This document shows, piece after piece, positions 8,144 to 18,494 of a stretch of DNA of 59,149 bases. The stretch covers positions 1-59,149 of the forward strand of contig JAAYDW010000038.1 of the NCBI GenBank assembly GCA_012729055.1, in the 5' to 3' direction. Below the pieces are notes generated by a model. That model was not told where the DNA came from. It did not search any database and worked only from the letters and a program-made list of their open reading frames with translations. How positions within the stretch are numbered: the stretch's first letter is position 1; every line of letters begins with the position of its first letter. Both the position numbers and the translations under genes were made by a program. This DNA is from Deltaproteobacteria bacterium. Lineage in GTDB: Bacteria > Desulfobacterota > Syntrophia > Syntrophales > Smithellaceae.

Positions 8144-9961
8144 TTGAATCCGTTTCAAAAAAATATAGCACTGGTCCTGACGGTGCTGTTGGTTTTCCTG
8201 CTGGTCTGGCAATTGTTCAACCAGCAGAAACCAGGTTTAAAAGACATTAATTACACGGATATGCTGACGCACCTGTCCAGCGGTGAAATTACGGAAGTCA
8301 CCATACAGGGAGAAACGGTCACGGGCAAACTGGCCAACGGAAATACGTTCAAAACCTATGTGCCCAAAGATGATCAGCTCGTCGCCATGTTCCGGGAGAA
8401 AAAAGTCAAAATCACGGCCAAACCCCCGGAAGAGAATCCCTGGTACATGATTTTCATTTCCTGGTTTCCCATGCTCCTGCTCATCGGCGTGTGGATATTC
8501 TTTATGCGCCAGATGCAGGCCGGCGGCGGCAAGGCCATGTCTTTCGGCAAGAGCCGGGCCCGGTTGATCACCGACAAATCCAAGAAAGTAACCTTTGCCG
8601 ACGTGGCGGGCGTTGACGAAGCCAAGGCGGAGCTTGAAGAGGTCATCGACTTTCTGAAGGATCCTAAAAAGTACACCAAACTGGGCGGACGGATTCCCAA
8701 GGGACTTTTGCTGGTCGGTCCTCCCGGCACGGGCAAAACGCTCCTGGCGCGGGCGATTGCCGGAGAAGCGGATGTTCCTTTCCTCAGCATCAGCGGGTCC
8801 GATTTCGTGGAAATGTTCGTCGGCGTCGGCGCGTCCCGCGTGCGCGATCTGTTCAGCCAGGCCAAGAAAAACGCGCCCTGCATCATTTTCATTGATGAAA
8901 TCGACGCGGTGGGGCGTCACCGCGGCGCGGGGCTCGGCGGCGGCCACGACGAGCGTGAGCAGACCCTCAATCAGCTCCTGGTTGAAATGGACGGTTTCGA
9001 ATCCAATGAAGGCGTGATTCTGGTTTCCGCGACCAACCGCCCGGACGTTCTGGACCCGGCGCTGTTGCGTCCCGGACGATTTGACCGGCAGGTCGTCGTT
9101 CCCCTGCCGGATGTCAAAGGAAGAGAGAAGATATTCGAAGTACACGCCCGCAAAACGCCCGTGGACAATGACGTCGATTACGCCATTCTGGCGCGGGGAA
9201 CGCCCGGAACCTCCGGCGCCGATATCGAGAATCTGGTCAACGAAGCGGTGCTGAACGCCGCCCGGTTCAACAAGGACAAGGTCAACATGTCCGATTTTGA
9301 ATTTGCCAAGGACAAGATTCTCATGGGAACGGAAAGGAAGAGCATGGTGATCAGTGAAGCGGAAAAACAACACACCGCTTACCACGAATCCGGTCATACG
9401 CTGGTCGCCCGGCTGATTCCCGGAACCGATCCGATTCACAAAGTAACGATTATCCCGCGCGGCAGAGCGCTGGGACTGACCCAACAGCTGCCGATTGATG
9501 AAAAGCATACCTATCCCAGCCGGTATCTTGAAGACAATATTGCGATCCTGCTGGGCGGACGCGCCGCGGAGGAATTGATTCTGAAAGACTTTACGACAGG
9601 CGCCGGCAACGACATTGAACGGGCCACCAATCTGGCCCGGAAAATGGTCTGCGAGTGGGGCATGAGCAAGATCATGGGGCCGCTCAGCTACGGGAAGAAG
9701 GAAGAGCAGATCTTCCTCGGGCGGGAGTTTGCCACCCACAAGGATTACAGCGAAGAAACGGCCCGGAAAATCGACGAAGAAGTGGTCTCCGTTGTGAAGC
9801 GAAACTACGAAAGAGCTTTGTCGCTGCTTGGCGAGCACATCGAAATCCTGCACCGGATGTCGAAAGAGCTGCTGGAAAAGGAAGTGCTGAACAGCTCGGA
9901 AATCGACGCCCTTATCGGCGATGCGCTGCCGGCCGGGCACGCGACGCCGTCCCAGTCATGA
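8144..9961 (+). CDS. ftsH: ATP-dependent zinc metalloprotease FtsH
   Basis: FtsH is a hexameric inner-membrane AAA+ protease that degrades membrane and regulatory proteins. The 605-residue protein has two N-terminal membrane segments (about residues 7-25 and 102-124) flanking a periplasmic domain. Walker A GPPGTGKT is at 192-199, Walker B is IIFIDEID, and the zinc site is HESGH at 414-418. Position three of that motif is Ser, where Ala is commonest. The start is taken as TTG at 8144, because AAGGAGA lies at 8131-8137; an in-frame TTG at 8123 would place that ribosome site inside the gene. Confidence 0.97.
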   Translation: MNPFQKNIALVLTVLLVFLLVWQLFNQQKPGLKDINYTDMLTHLSSGEITEVTIQGETVTGKLANGNTFKTYVPKDDQLVAMFREKKVKITAKPPEENPWYMIFISWFPMLLLIGVWIFFMRQMQAGGGKAMSFGKSRARLITDKSKKVTFADVAGVDEAKAELEEVIDFLKDPKKYTKLGGRIPKGLLLVGPPGTGKTLLARAIAGEADVPFLSISGSDFVEMFVGVGASRVRDLFSQAKKNAPCIIFIDEIDAVGRHRGAGLGGGHDEREQTLNQLLVEMDGFESNEGVILVSATNRPDVLDPALLRPGRFDRQVVVPLPDVKGREKIFEVHARKTPVDNDVDYAILARGTPGTSGADIENLVNEAVLNAARFNKDKVNMSDFEFAKDKILMGTERKSMVISEAEKQHTAYHESGHTLVARLIPGTDPIHKVTIIPRGRALGLTQQLPIDEKHTYPSRYLEDNIAILLGGRAAEELILKDFTTGAGNDIERATNLARKMVCEWGMSKIMGPLSYGKKEEQIFLGREFATHKDYSEETARKIDEEVVSVVKRNYERALSLLGEHIEILHRMSKELLEKEVLNSSEIDALIGDALPAGHATPSQS

Positions 9962-9995
9962 CGTATGATCGCCTCTGTTCTCGATCCGAATCCGG

Positions 9996-10024
9996 GTGAC
10001 GGGCGGCTCGCGCCGCCCCATCAC
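9996..10024 (+). other. GC-rich hairpin between ftsH and folP
   Basis: A perfect 7-bp stem (GGGCGGC with GCCGCCC) closes a TCGC tetraloop at 10001-10018 and is extended by GTGA/TCAC pairing across a small internal loop. No T tract follows, so it is not a standard intrinsic terminator. It could stabilise or separate the ftsH and folP parts of a transcript. Confidence 0.5.
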
Positions 10025-10077
10025 GGGCGGCGTCCGTTACCGAAGAAGGAAACCGCAGGTTTAATCTTTTTATCCCC

Positions 10078-11289
10078 TTGATCGAACGGTGTGAAAAATT
10101 GAGACTTGTTGATATTCAACAGATCAGTGAAGCGAATGAAACCTTCCGGAAGATCGGGGTGGATCCTTACGGCATCGCCGCCATGGCGCCGAAAACGCGG
10201 CAGCTTCTTATCCTGCTGGAAAAACAGTCCTGTAAAGTGGCCAACATTTTAAAACAGGAAATGCTTTCGCTGGGAGCCGACGCGGCAGTGGCGCGCGGCA
10301 GCGTGGCCTGTTCCGTGGCGGGCACGGATGTGCTGCTGATGGGAACGCAAAAGCAAATCGGCGCCCTGGTGAGAAAAATTGAAAAACAGCCCTTCGGGCT
10401 GGCCGCGATCGCTACCGATCTCGCAGCCTTGCTCGAAAGAGTATCGCTGGAGCGCCTTGTTCTCAAAACGGCCAGGCGTGAAATCGATCTGGGGGAAAAG
10501 ACGCGAATCATGGGTGTCCTCAACGTGACGCCGGATTCCTTTTCCGACGGCAACCGTTATCTGGGCCGGGAAAAAGCCGTCGAACGGGCCTTGCAGATGG
10601 CGGACGAAGGCGCGGATATCATCGACATCGGCGGTGAATCGACGCGGCCGGGAGCCAAGCCGGTTCCCGCGCGAGAGGAAATCGCCAGGGTCGCGCCGGT
10701 TGTAGAAGCCCTGTCCGCGAAGCTGAAGATTCCCCTGTCCGTCGATACAACCAAGGCGGCGGTCGCCGAAAAGGCGCTTGCAGCGGGAGCTGAGATCATC
10801 AACGACGTGAGCGCTCTGGGAGACAGGAAGATGGCTTTTGTCGTCCGCGACAGGCAGGCGGCGCTGATCCTCATGCACATGAGGGGAACGCCCGCCACCA
10901 TGCAAAGCGGCGATCTGGCGTATGACGATCTGATGGGCGACATTGTCGCCTATCTGGACAAGGCCTGCCGGAAGGCCGAGGCGGCGGGCGTCGGCCGGGA
11001 TCATTTGGTGATCGATCCGGGCATCGGATTCGGGAAGACCTGCGACGACAACTGCCGAATCATCAGAAAACTCGGCGAACTAAAAACACTGGGGCTGCCG
11101 CTGCTGGTCGGAACATCGCGCAAAGCGTTTATCGGCCGAGTGACGGGCGGCGCTCCGTCGGAAAGACTGGAAGGGACGGCGGCAACCGTTGTCGCGGCTG
11201 TTCTGAAGGGCGCGCAGATCATCCGCGTCCATGACGTGGCGCAGATGAGAAAAGTCGTGGATATGACGGACGCCATTCTCCGCGCATAG
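10078..11289 (+). CDS. folP: Dihydropteroate synthase, long form
   Basis: FolP joins p-aminobenzoate to hydroxymethyl-dihydropterin diphosphate in folate synthesis. The catalytic TIM-barrel begins near residue 143 with IMGVLNVTPDSFSDG, then DIGGESTRPGA, LSVDTTKA, INDVSAL, LMHMRGTP, DPGIGFGK and TSRKAFIG, all characteristic. An N-terminal region of about 135 residues precedes the barrel, as in the long form seen in some anaerobes and archaea. The start is uncertain: TTG at 10078 opens the frame without a strong ribosome site, and TTG at 10099 is an alternative. acpS begins 10 bases after the stop. Confidence 0.94.
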   Translation: MIERCEKLRLVDIQQISEANETFRKIGVDPYGIAAMAPKTRQLLILLEKQSCKVANILKQEMLSLGADAAVARGSVACSVAGTDVLLMGTQKQIGALVRKIEKQPFGLAAIATDLAALLERVSLERLVLKTARREIDLGEKTRIMGVLNVTPDSFSDGNRYLGREKAVERALQMADEGADIIDIGGESTRPGAKPVPAREEIARVAPVVEALSAKLKIPLSVDTTKAAVAEKALAAGAEIINDVSALGDRKMAFVVRDRQAALILMHMRGTPATMQSGDLAYDDLMGDIVAYLDKACRKAEAAGVGRDHLVIDPGIGFGKTCDDNCRIIRKLGELKTLGLPLLVGTSRKAFIGRVTGGAPSERLEGTAATVVAAVLKGAQIIRVHDVAQMRKVVDMTDAILRA

Positions 11290-11298
11290 GGGCAGGCC

Positions 11299-11676
11299 AT
11301 GATATACGGCATCGGCATCGATCTTGTGGAAAACGAGCGGATGGAAAAAATCATTGCCAAATGGGGTGAACAGTTTTTGTCGCGGGTTTTTTCCGACGGA
11401 GAAATCGCCTACTGCAGCCGCCACGCGCAGGCGTCTCTGCATTATGGCGCGCGTTTTGCCGTCAAGGAAGCGTTTTTAAAGGCCATCGGCACGGGGCTGG
11501 GCCGGGGTGTTCGGTTGCGGGAAATCGAGGTGGTCAACGAGGAAAGCGGAAAGCCGGATGTTCATGTGTCCGGAGGAGCCCGGCGCTACCTCGATGACGC
11601 CGGGATCGACCGGATTCACCTGAGCATCACCCATACAAAAAATTACGCGTCGGCAGTGGTTCTGCTGGAAAAATGA
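11299..11676 (+). CDS. acpS: Holo-[acyl-carrier-protein] synthase
   Basis: AcpS transfers 4'-phosphopantetheine from CoA to the acyl carrier protein Ser. The 125-residue length fits the family. GIGIDLVENERM supplies the metal-binding Asp8, and the second signature, FAVKEAFLKAIGTG, has the conserved Lys-Glu-Ala. SITHTKNYASAVV is the usual C-terminal strand pair. It lies between folP and tsaE in a tight same-strand run. Its substrate CoA depends on the pan genes found elsewhere in the window. Confidence 0.96.
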   Translation: MIYGIGIDLVENERMEKIIAKWGEQFLSRVFSDGEIAYCSRHAQASLHYGARFAVKEAFLKAIGTGLGRGVRLREIEVVNEESGKPDVHVSGGARRYLDDAGIDRIHLSITHTKNYASAVVLLEK

Positions 11677-11683
11677 TCACTGC

Positions 11684-12193
11684 ATGATTAAAGAAGACAT
11701 GTTGTCCATGAATAAAGAAAGCGCTCTTGTTGAAATTCGGTCGGAAAGCGCCGAACAGACCTTTGCGGTGGGCCTCGCCATCGGGCGGCGGGCTGCCGAC
11801 GGAGACGTTTTTGCCCTGTCCGGAGAGCTGGGAGCGGGGAAAACCTGCTTTACCGGGGGACTGGCCCGGGGGCTCGGCGTCGGCGAGGAGTATGCGATCA
11901 CCAGCCCGACGTTCACCTTGCTTAACGAATATCCGGGACGGTGCCGGTTTTTTCATTTCGACGTGTACCGCCTGAATCAAACGGGCGAGCTGGACGATCT
12001 GGGGTACGATGAATATGTTTCCGGAAAAGGCGTCGCGGCCATCGAATGGGCGGAAAAAATTGCCGACGCCCTGCCGCCGGAAACCGTGTGGATTACAATG
12101 CTGTACGTTCATGAAAACGAAAGAACCATCCGCATCAGCGGGCCGCGGGACAGGGTTCGGACTTTAGTAAATGATCTCAAGAGGGAGGATTAG
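11684..12193 (+). CDS. tsaE: tRNA threonylcarbamoyladenosine ATPase TsaE
   Basis: TsaE is the ATPase partner of TsaD/TsaB in forming t6A37 in ANN-decoding tRNAs. The Walker A segment is GELGAGKT, followed by [12 protein letters not shown] and FHFDVYRL, all typical. IEWAEKI near the end is also conserved. The 169 residues include a short N-terminal extension: ATGs at 11684, 11699 and 11708 are all possible starts, and the family alignment does not decide among them. lysC starts 2 bases after the stop. Confidence 0.94.
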   Translation: MIKEDMLSMNKESALVEIRSESAEQTFAVGLAIGRRAADGDVFALSGELGAGKTCFTGGLARGLGVGEEYAITSPTFTLLNEYPGRCRFFHFDVYRLNQTGELDDLGYDEYVSGKGVAAIEWAEKIADALPPETVWITMLYVHENERTIRISGPRDRVRTLVNDLKRED

Positions 12194-12195
12194 CT

Positions 12196-13416
12196 ATGGG
12201 GTTGGTTGTTCAGAAATTTGGCGGAACATCGGTGGCGAACGTGGAAAAGATAAAAAATGTGGCGCAAAAGGCGATCCGCGAAAAGGAAGCGGGCCACGAC
12301 GTCATTGTGGTCCTGTCCGCGATGGCCGGAGAAACCAACCGGTTGATCGATCTGGCGCAAAGCGCCGCCGATTCTCCCGATGAGCGGGAATACGATTCCC
12401 TGATCTCAACGGGAGAGCAGGTGACAATCTCGCTGTTGTCGATTGTCCTCAATGCAATGGGGTACCGGGCCCGTTCCTTTCTGGGGTTTCAGGTGCGGAT
12501 TCTGACGGATAAAGCATACAAGAAAGCCCGCATTTCCATGATCGACACGAACGCCGTCTCGCAGGAATTGAAGAAAGGGACCATTGTTGTCGTCGCCGGA
12601 TTCCAGGGGGTGGATGAGGAAAACAACATCACGACGCTGGGGCGCGGCGGTTCCGACACCAGCGCGGTCGCGCTGTCTGCGGCGCTGGGCGCCGAGCGCT
12701 GCGATATTTACACGGACGTCGACGGCGTCTATACCACCGATCCCAATATCTGCGCCAACGCCAGAAGGCTCGACAGAATTTCCTACGACGAAATGCTGGA
12801 AATGGCCATGACCGGCGCCAAGGTTCTCCAGCCCCGTTCGGTGGAGATGGCCAAAAAATACGATGTGCCCGTATATGTCAAATCAACCTTTTCCGATGAA
12901 GGCGGAACACTTGTAACGAAGGAGGATGAAGAGATGGAGAGAGAAGTGCTGTCAGGAGTTACCTACGATCGCGATCAGGCGAAAATTACGGTCGTTCACA
13001 TCCCGGACAAACCGGGCATAGCGGCGAGTTTGTTTACGCCTTTGTCGGAGCGGAATATCAGCGTGGACATGATCATCCAGAACGTCAGTTTGCAGGGGTA
13101 TACGGATCTGACGTTTACCGTGTCGAAAAAGGACACGAAGGAAGCCCAGAAAATCGTGGAGGCGGCGGCTAAAGAGATCGGCGCCAAGAAAGTGGAAGTG
13201 GACGATGACGTCGCCAAGGTGTCGATCATCGGCGTCGGCATGGTCAGCCATTCCGGAGTGGCGGCAAAAATGTTCAAGACCCTGGCGGATGAGGGCATCA
13301 ATATCCAGATGATCAGCACGTCGGAAATCAAAATATCCTGTGTGATCCAGAGAAAATATACGGAACTCGCCGTGATGGTGCTCCATGATGCGTTTCATCT
13401 GGAAAGGAAAGCCTAA
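12196..13416 (+). CDS. lysC: Aspartate kinase
   Basis: Aspartate kinase phosphorylates aspartate, the first step towards lysine, threonine and methionine. The 406-residue monofunctional enzyme begins with the family signature [29 protein letters not shown] binds nucleotide and aspartate, and [10 protein letters not shown] follows. Two C-terminal ACT domains (about residues 265-400) include [12 protein letters not shown] and [15 protein letters not shown], which implies feedback control by end-product amino acids. GGGAGGA precedes the ATG. The partner genes hom and a proposed homoserine kinase lie at 46514-49069. Confidence 0.96.
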   Translation: MGLVVQKFGGTSVANVEKIKNVAQKAIREKEAGHDVIVVLSAMAGETNRLIDLAQSAADSPDEREYDSLISTGEQVTISLLSIVLNAMGYRARSFLGFQVRILTDKAYKKARISMIDTNAVSQELKKGTIVVVAGFQGVDEENNITTLGRGGSDTSAVALSAALGAERCDIYTDVDGVYTTDPNICANARRLDRISYDEMLEMAMTGAKVLQPRSVEMAKKYDVPVYVKSTFSDEGGTLVTKEDEEMEREVLSGVTYDRDQAKITVVHIPDKPGIAASLFTPLSERNISVDMIIQNVSLQGYTDLTFTVSKKDTKEAQKIVEAAAKEIGAKKVEVDDDVAKVSIIGVGMVSHSGVAAKMFKTLADEGINIQMISTSEIKISCVIQRKYTELAVMVLHDAFHLERKA

Positions 13417-13975
13417 CCGGCAAAACATGATCGATCATCAGATCAGGGGAATTCTTTCGCTGTCCGTTTTTCTGGCGTTGATTCCCCTGATCGGCTTTCT
13501 TCTCTCCTTGCAAAGCCCCGCCCCCTGTCCGGTTCTCTCCACGGCCGGTCCCGCATTCCGGGCGGTCGAGGTTGTCCGGGACAACGGCGAAACCGGGATT
13601 TATTTCGTAAAACCGGGGACATCCGTTTCACAGTTGTTGGAAACCCTTGAAACAGAAAAGACTCCCGCCCGAAATCAAGAACTTATCGGCGGCATGAAAA
13701 TCCGCAACGTTGATCGGGGAGCGCCTTCGGAAATCCGCATCGAAAAAATGGATGCAGCAACGAGGCTGGCGCTGGGACTGCCGGTGGACATCAACACAGC
13801 CGGGTTCGCTGATCTCGTCCTGGTTCCCGGCGTGGGAGAAAAGACGGCCGACGCTATCCTGGCTCTGCGCGGGGAAAAAACCCGGTTCGGCTCGCTGGAG
13901 GAGCTGAAGGAAATCCGCGGCATCAAAGAAAAGAAGATGGAAAAGTTGAGGCCCTACCTTTGCGTCGAACCATGA
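13385..13975 (+). CDS. ComEA-like helix-hairpin-helix protein
   Basis: This is a membrane-anchored DNA-binding protein candidate. One hydrophobic segment lies near the N-terminus ([17 protein letters not shown]). The C-terminal 60 residues form the ComEA-type tandem helix-hairpin-helix, with [20 protein letters not shown] and [16 protein letters not shown]. ComEA binds incoming DNA in competence; many short homologues have no proven role. The start is uncertain. ATG at 13385 overlaps lysC by 32 bases and gives 196 residues, while ATG at 13427 gives 182 residues and avoids overlap. Confidence 0.8.
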   Translation: MMRFIWKGKPNRQNMIDHQIRGILSLSVFLALIPLIGFLLSLQSPAPCPVLSTAGPAFRAVEVVRDNGETGIYFVKPGTSVSQLLETLETEKTPARNQELIGGMKIRNVDRGAPSEIRIEKMDAATRLALGLPVDINTAGFADLVLVPGVGEKTADAILALRGEKTRFGSLEELKEIRGIKEKKMEKLRPYLCVEP

Positions 13976-13985
13976 ACCGCCGGAT

Positions 13986-14609
13986 TTACGATTTGCTGTA
14001 CGTCTCGTAGTAGGCCAAAACGCGGCGGATGTAATTCTGGGTTTCACGATAGGGCGGCACGCCGTAGTTGTACTTGGCAACGGCGCCTTCTCCCGCATTG
14101 TAGGCGGCAAGAGCCAATGTCAGGTTGCCGTTGTAGAGGTTAAGCAGGTAGCGCAGGTAGCGGGCGCCTCCTTCAATGTTGTCCTGGGGATGAAAAACGT
14201 CGTCGACGTTCAGAGCGGAGGCGGTCTGCGGCATCAGTTGCATGAGGCCTTTCGCCCCGGCGCGGGAAACGGCCTGATGATTAAAATTCGATTCGGCCTT
14301 GATGACGGCTTTAATCAGAGCGACGTCCAGATTGAACTTGCCGGCCGCTTTCGCGATGATTTTGTCGTATTTGCGGATGTCGATGCCTTTGGGAAAATGC
14401 ACTCTTTTTTCCTTCAGGATCATCACATACCTGGCTTTGGGATTGGAAGGGACGTTGGTGAGATGGAGGACGCCGTTTTCATCCTCGTACTTGTAAATAT
14501 CGGCATGAACGGGCGCGGCGAGGCAAAAAAAAGCCGCAACCAAGGCTAACAAGACGACAGGAAGGATGTCTGCCGGTCGAATGTGCTTTCCAATTGTCTT
14601 ATGATTCAT
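13986..14609 (-). CDS. Lytic transglycosylase, DUF4124 plus SLT domain
   Basis: This is a 207-residue exported murein-cleaving enzyme. A signal peptide ends at about residue 36 (APVHA). A short DUF4124-type segment follows (IYKYEDENGVLHLTN), then the SLT domain with the catalytic Glu in IKAESNFN and the GLMQLMPQTA and ALAAYNAGEGAV motifs. It converges on the comEA-like gene with 10 bases between the stops. A role in peptidoglycan turnover or in opening the wall for envelope machines is likely. Confidence 0.92.
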   Translation of the reverse strand: MNHKTIGKHIRPADILPVVLLALVAAFFCLAAPVHADIYKYEDENGVLHLTNVPSNPKARYVMILKEKRVHFPKGIDIRKYDKIIAKAAGKFNLDVALIKAVIKAESNFNHQAVSRAGAKGLMQLMPQTASALNVDDVFHPQDNIEGGARYLRYLLNLYNGNLTLALAAYNAGEGAVAKYNYGVPPYRETQNYIRRVLAYYETYSKS

Positions 14610-14747
14610 GACGTTATCATACTGTAACGATTCTTTTAGTTCAAGATAAAAGTTTTTTGCCGGATTCCAGCGGGTCGCGCGAAAACGAAGGCCTCTTTCC
14701 GAACCCGTCGAAACGCGACGCCGGGAGGATTTGGGTTTTGTTTGTTC

Positions 14748-14776
14748 TTGACAGGGTTTCCCGATGGTGGTAATGA
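14748..14776 (+). promoter_or_regulatory. Promoter upstream of tRNA-Pro
   Basis: TTGACA (14748-14753) and TAATGA (14771-14776) are separated by 17 bases and end 26 bases before the tRNA. The -35 box is perfect and the -10 box is weak. Confidence 0.6.
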
Positions 14777-14802
14777 CCTCAACACTTTACAGTACAATGT
14801 GT

Positions 14803-14879
14803 CGGGGCGTGGCGCAGTCTGGTAGCGTATCTGAATGGGGTTCAGAGGGCCGGTGGTTCAAATCCACTCGCCCCGACCA
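14803..14879 (+). tRNA. tRNA-Pro (anticodon GGG)
   Basis: A complete 77-base cloverleaf is present. Acceptor arms CGGGGCG and CGCCCCG pair perfectly, and the anticodon stem TCTGA/TCAGA holds the loop ATGGGGT, giving anticodon GGG. The T-loop is TTCAAAT. The CCA end is encoded at 14877-14879. Confidence 0.95.
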
Positions 14880-15094
14880 TTTTCAAAACGAAATCTTCTT
14901 TAGTCAATCCAAGAGGTAATTACCGGGGCATCCTCCGGAGAAATCGCGCGTGTGCCGGGCGGGTGGTGAAGACAAAATGAACATCGCCGGACACGATCTT
15001 TTTCTTGCATTAAAGGGAATTATCATTTACAGGAGGTGCGGACGAATAGCGCAATTTGACTGGTTTTGTTGCTTTACGCCGAGAATAATCCGCG

Positions 15095-15122
15095 TTGACA
15101 TTTTGGACGGGAAATATATACT
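15095..15122 (+). promoter_or_regulatory. Promoter for tRNA-Leu and probably tig
   Basis: A perfect TTGACA (15095-15100) and TATACT (15117-15122) lie 16 bases apart, 16 bases before the tRNA. No terminator is seen between tRNA-Leu and tig, so both may be read from here. The 215 bases between tRNA-Pro and this promoter hold nothing I recognise. Confidence 0.7.
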
Positions 15123-15138
15123 TTTCAAGTCATCACAA

Positions 15139-15225
15139 GCGAGAGTGGCGGAATTGGCAGACGCACTGGACTTAGGATCCAGCCCGCCCTAGCGGTTAGG
15201 GGTTCAAGTCCCCTCTCTCGCACCA
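15139..15225 (+). tRNA. tRNA-Leu (anticodon TAG)
   Basis: This is an 87-base class II tRNA with a long variable arm. Acceptor arms GCGAGAG and CTCTCGC pair perfectly, and the anticodon stem CTGGA/TCCAG holds CTTAGGA, giving anticodon TAG. The CCA end is encoded at 15223-15225. Confidence 0.96.
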
Positions 15226-15266
15226 GAATGCATGAGGATAATAATTTCATATAAGGAGAAAACGTT

Positions 15267-16577
15267 GTGAGTGAGCTTTCCGTTAAAGTAGAAGATATCA
15301 GCCCGGTGAAAAAAAAGATGTCCTTTGAAGTGCCGTGGACCTTCGTCAAAGACGAATTGGAAAATGTTTATCGCGAGATCGGCAAGAAAGCCAAGATCAA
15401 AGGTTTCCGCCCCGGCAAAGTTCCGCGCAAAGTTCTGGAGACCTATTTCAAGGCCGACGCGGAGGGAGAAACGATCACCAATATCGTCAACAAATACTAC
15501 TGGCAGGAACTGGACAGCCGCGGCATCGTATCTCTGTCGCGCCCGGAAATCGAACAGAACGGATTCAAGGAAAACACGGACTTCGCTTTCAGCGCGTCTT
15601 TTGAAACGGAGCCGGCGTTTGAACCACAGGGCTACAAAGGGCTCGAACTGGAAAAGACGGACATCAAGGTATCGGACGAAGATATGGAAAAGCGTCTCGG
15701 AGAAATCCGCAAGATGTTTGCCACCATGCAGGATATTGAAGACGACCGCCCTGCGGACATGGGAGATTTTGTGACGATCGATTTTTCAGGGACGCTCGAC
15801 AATGAGGCCTTGCCCGAACTGCAATCGGAAAACTATACCCTTGAACTGGGGTCGCAGCGATTCGTGCCCGGCTATGAAGAACAGATCGTCGGCATGCGCA
15901 AGGGTGAAACGAAGGACGTCAAGGTGACCTTTCCCGAGGACTATCATGAAAAGAAGATGGCCGGGAAAGAGGTCACGTTTACGGTCGTCCTGAAAGGGAT
16001 CAAAGAGCAGAAGCTGCCGGAGATCAACGAAGAGTTTGTGAAGAATTTTGATAAATACAATACGCTGGACGATTTGAAAAACGACGTGCGCCAGTCAATG
16101 GAGGAGCAGTGCAAACGTCAGAGCGACACGCAGTTCAAGGACAAAATCATGGAGGCTATTCTTCTGGCCAATGAATTCGAACCGCCTCCCTCTCTGGTGG
16201 AGCGGCAGATTTTTTACATGATCACGGATACGCACAAGAGGATGAGATCCGCGGGAATGGATGAAAAAAACGCCATGGACCTGAGTTTCCGCATGCACGA
16301 TCAGTTCAAGCAGGATGCGGAAAAATCGGTTCGGTCTTTTCTGGTTCTCAAAAAGATTGCGGAAAAAGAGTCCCTGACGGTCACCGATGAAGATATCGAT
16401 AAATACATCAATGAATTAGCGCAGCTGCACAAGGCGGACTACGAAGTGGTGAAGGACGCCTATGAAGATGAAGAGCGCATGAGTTCGCTGAAATCGGAAA
16501 TTCTGCAAAAAAAGGTATTTGACTTTATCGAACACGAGGCCAATATTAGAGTCGTCGAAAAAGTGGGAATGGCATAA
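15267..16577 (+). CDS. tig: Trigger factor
   Basis: Trigger factor is the ribosome-associated chaperone that meets nascent chains at the exit tunnel. The 436-residue length is typical. The N-terminal domain carries the ribosome-binding signature GFRPGKVPRKV near residues 46-56. The FKBP-like isomerase domain follows (GDFVTIDFSG, FVPGYEEQIVGM) and then a long helical C-domain. GTG at 15267 is chosen as start, since AAGGAG lies just upstream. It begins the conserved tig-clpP-clpX-lon order, all on the same strand. Confidence 0.97.
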   Translation: MSELSVKVEDISPVKKKMSFEVPWTFVKDELENVYREIGKKAKIKGFRPGKVPRKVLETYFKADAEGETITNIVNKYYWQELDSRGIVSLSRPEIEQNGFKENTDFAFSASFETEPAFEPQGYKGLELEKTDIKVSDEDMEKRLGEIRKMFATMQDIEDDRPADMGDFVTIDFSGTLDNEALPELQSENYTLELGSQRFVPGYEEQIVGMRKGETKDVKVTFPEDYHEKKMAGKEVTFTVVLKGIKEQKLPEINEEFVKNFDKYNTLDDLKNDVRQSMEEQCKRQSDTQFKDKIMEAILLANEFEPPPSLVERQIFYMITDTHKRMRSAGMDEKNAMDLSFRMHDQFKQDAEKSVRSFLVLKKIAEKESLTVTDEDIDKYINELAQLHKADYEVVKDAYEDEERMSSLKSEILQKKVFDFIEHEANIRVVEKVGMA

Positions 16578-16589
16578 GGAGGCTGCCCG

Positions 16590-17189
16590 ATGAATTTGAT
16601 ACCGATGGTCGTGGAGCAGGACGGGCGGGGCGAGAGAGCCTTTGACATCTATTCCCGGCTTTTAAAGGACCGGATAATTTTTCTGGGAACGGCGATCGAT
16701 GATAATGTGGCCAATGTGGTCGTCGCCCAGATGCTTTACCTGGAAGCGGAGGATCCGGACAAGGAGATTTTTTTCTATCTGAATTCGCCCGGCGGACATG
16801 TGAGCTCCGGAATGGCGATTTACGATACGATGCAGTATATAAAACCTCCGATATCAACGGTCTGCATGGGACAGGCGGCCAGCATGGCGGCCATTCTGCT
16901 GGCGGCCGGGGAGAAGGGAAGGCGGTGCGCCTTGCCCCATTCGCGGATTCTGATTCATCAGCCGCTGGGCGGGTTTCAGGGACAGGCGACGGATATTGAT
17001 ATCCAGGCCAGGGAAATATTAAGATTAAAAGACGAATTAAACAAAATTCTTTCGGAATTGACGGACCAGCCGTTGGAAAAAGTCATGAGCGACACGGAGC
17101 GGGACTACTTCATGACCAGCAAACAGGCTAAAGAGTACGGATTAATTGATGAGATTGTTGTAAGAAAGCCTGTGTCGTCCGGAGCATAA
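16590..17189 (+). CDS. clpP: ATP-dependent Clp protease proteolytic subunit
   Basis: ClpP is the tetradecameric serine peptidase chamber that degrades proteins fed by ClpX or ClpA. The 199-residue protein has the catalytic triad at Ser98 (GQAASMAA), His123 (ILIHQP) and Asp172 (TERDYFM), matching E. coli mature numbering closely. The [16 protein letters not shown] region forms the oxyanion loop. It starts 12 bases after tig, and clpX follows after 15 bases. Confidence 0.97.
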   Translation: MNLIPMVVEQDGRGERAFDIYSRLLKDRIIFLGTAIDDNVANVVVAQMLYLEAEDPDKEIFFYLNSPGGHVSSGMAIYDTMQYIKPPISTVCMGQAASMAAILLAAGEKGRRCALPHSRILIHQPLGGFQGQATDIDIQAREILRLKDELNKILSELTDQPLEKVMSDTERDYFMTSKQAKEYGLIDEIVVRKPVSSGA

Positions 17190-17204
17190 AGAGGAGAAAT
17201 TTAC

Positions 17205-18470
17205 GTGATTAAAAGAAGCAAGGATAATCGAGGCCAGGGTATGCTGTTTTGTTCATTTTGCGGAAAAATGCAAAGTGAAGTTCGTAAGCTGGTCGCCGGT
17301 CCAACGGCTTATATCTGTGACGAGTGTATCGAACTTTGCCGCTGCATTGTCGAAGAAGAAGAAAAGACGGTAGAAAAAAGCCCCAAAAATGTTTTGCCGG
17401 AGCCGAAGGAAATTAAGAAATTTCTGGATTCCTACGTCATCGGACAGGATAAAACAAAGAAAATCCTGTCGGTTGCGGTTTACAACCATTACAAGCGGCT
17501 TTTCTCCAACGTCGGCGCCGGCGACGGCGTTGAAATTCAAAAAAGCAACGTTCTCTTGATCGGGCCGACCGGATCGGGGAAAACCCTGCTGGCGAAAACG
17601 CTGGCCAAGTTCCTCAATGTTCCCTTTACCATCGCGGATGCCACCACGTTGACTGAAGCGGGTTATGTGGGAGAAGATGTCGAAAACATCATTCTCAGCC
17701 TGCTGCAAAACGCCGATTACGACGTCGCCCGCGCTTCGAAAGGCATTGTCTATATTGATGAAATAGACAAAATAGCCAAAAAGTCGGGCAATCCGTCCAT
17801 TACCCGGGACGTTTCCGGCGAAGGCGTTCAACAGGCGCTTTTGAAAATCATGGAAGGCACGATGGCCAACATTCCGCCCAAGGGCGGCCGAAAGCACCCG
17901 CAGCAGGAATTTATTCAGGTCGATACCACGAACATTCTGTTCATCTGCGGCGGAGCATTCAATGATCTGGAAACGATTATTTCCAAGCGCATCGGGACCA
18001 ACACCATGGGGTTCGGCGCGGAAATCAAAAGCAAAAAGGAAAAGCGGGTTGGAGAACTGCTGGCCGAAGTCCGCTCGGAGGATCTCCTGAAATTCGGTCT
18101 TATTCCGGAGTTTATCGGACGCCTGCCCGTGATCGCCACGCTGGACGATCTGGACGAGGATGCGCTGGTGCGTATTCTGGTGGAACCCAAAGACGCGATC
18201 ATCAAACAGTACAAGAAACTGTTCGAGATCGAGAACGTCCAGTTGAAATTTACGGACGGGGCGCTGCGCGGCGTAGCCAAGTTATCCATGGAAAGAAAAT
18301 CCGGCGCGCGGGGATTGCGCTCCATTCTGGAAAACACGATGCTGGAAGTGATGTACGATATTCCCTCGCAGCGTGACATCAAGGAATGTGTGATCAGTGA
18401 AGACGTTGTGATCAACAACGAAAAACCGATTTTGATTTACGATGCGAAATCCGAATCCGCATCGGCTTAA
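17205..18470 (+). CDS. clpX: ATP-dependent Clp protease ATPase subunit ClpX
   Basis: ClpX is the AAA+ unfoldase that recognises substrates such as SsrA-tagged proteins and delivers them to ClpP. The 421-residue protein has the N-terminal C4 zinc finger (Cys16, Cys19, Cys38, Cys41), Walker A GPTGSGKT near residue 122, Walker [11 protein letters not shown] and the ClpP-binding IGF-type loop written here as [15 protein letters not shown] at 17205 is the start; GAGGAGA lies 7-13 bases upstream. It sits between clpP and lon. Confidence 0.97.
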   Translation: MIKRSKDNRGQGMLFCSFCGKMQSEVRKLVAGPTAYICDECIELCRCIVEEEEKTVEKSPKNVLPEPKEIKKFLDSYVIGQDKTKKILSVAVYNHYKRLFSNVGAGDGVEIQKSNVLLIGPTGSGKTLLAKTLAKFLNVPFTIADATTLTEAGYVGEDVENIILSLLQNADYDVARASKGIVYIDEIDKIAKKSGNPSITRDVSGEGVQQALLKIMEGTMANIPPKGGRKHPQQEFIQVDTTNILFICGGAFNDLETIISKRIGTNTMGFGAEIKSKKEKRVGELLAEVRSEDLLKFGLIPEFIGRLPVIATLDDLDEDALVRILVEPKDAIIKQYKKLFEIENVQLKFTDGALRGVAKLSMERKSGARGLRSILENTMLEVMYDIPSQRDIKECVISEDVVINNEKPILIYDAKSESASA

Positions 18471-18494
18471 TCCACTCATATTCAGGAAACGCGA

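Noticed and set aside
8237-9940. 567-codon open frame antisense to ftsH
   Set aside because: ftsH motifs on the plus strand explain the stretch; the mirror frame is His/Arg-rich shadow.
9996-10024. Hairpin after ftsH as an intrinsic terminator
   Set aside because: The stem is strong, but no T tract follows, so termination is not supported.
14950-15192. 80-codon open frame running into tRNA-Leu
   Set aside because: It covers the tRNA-Leu promoter and most of the tRNA; no ribosome site and no protein-like features.
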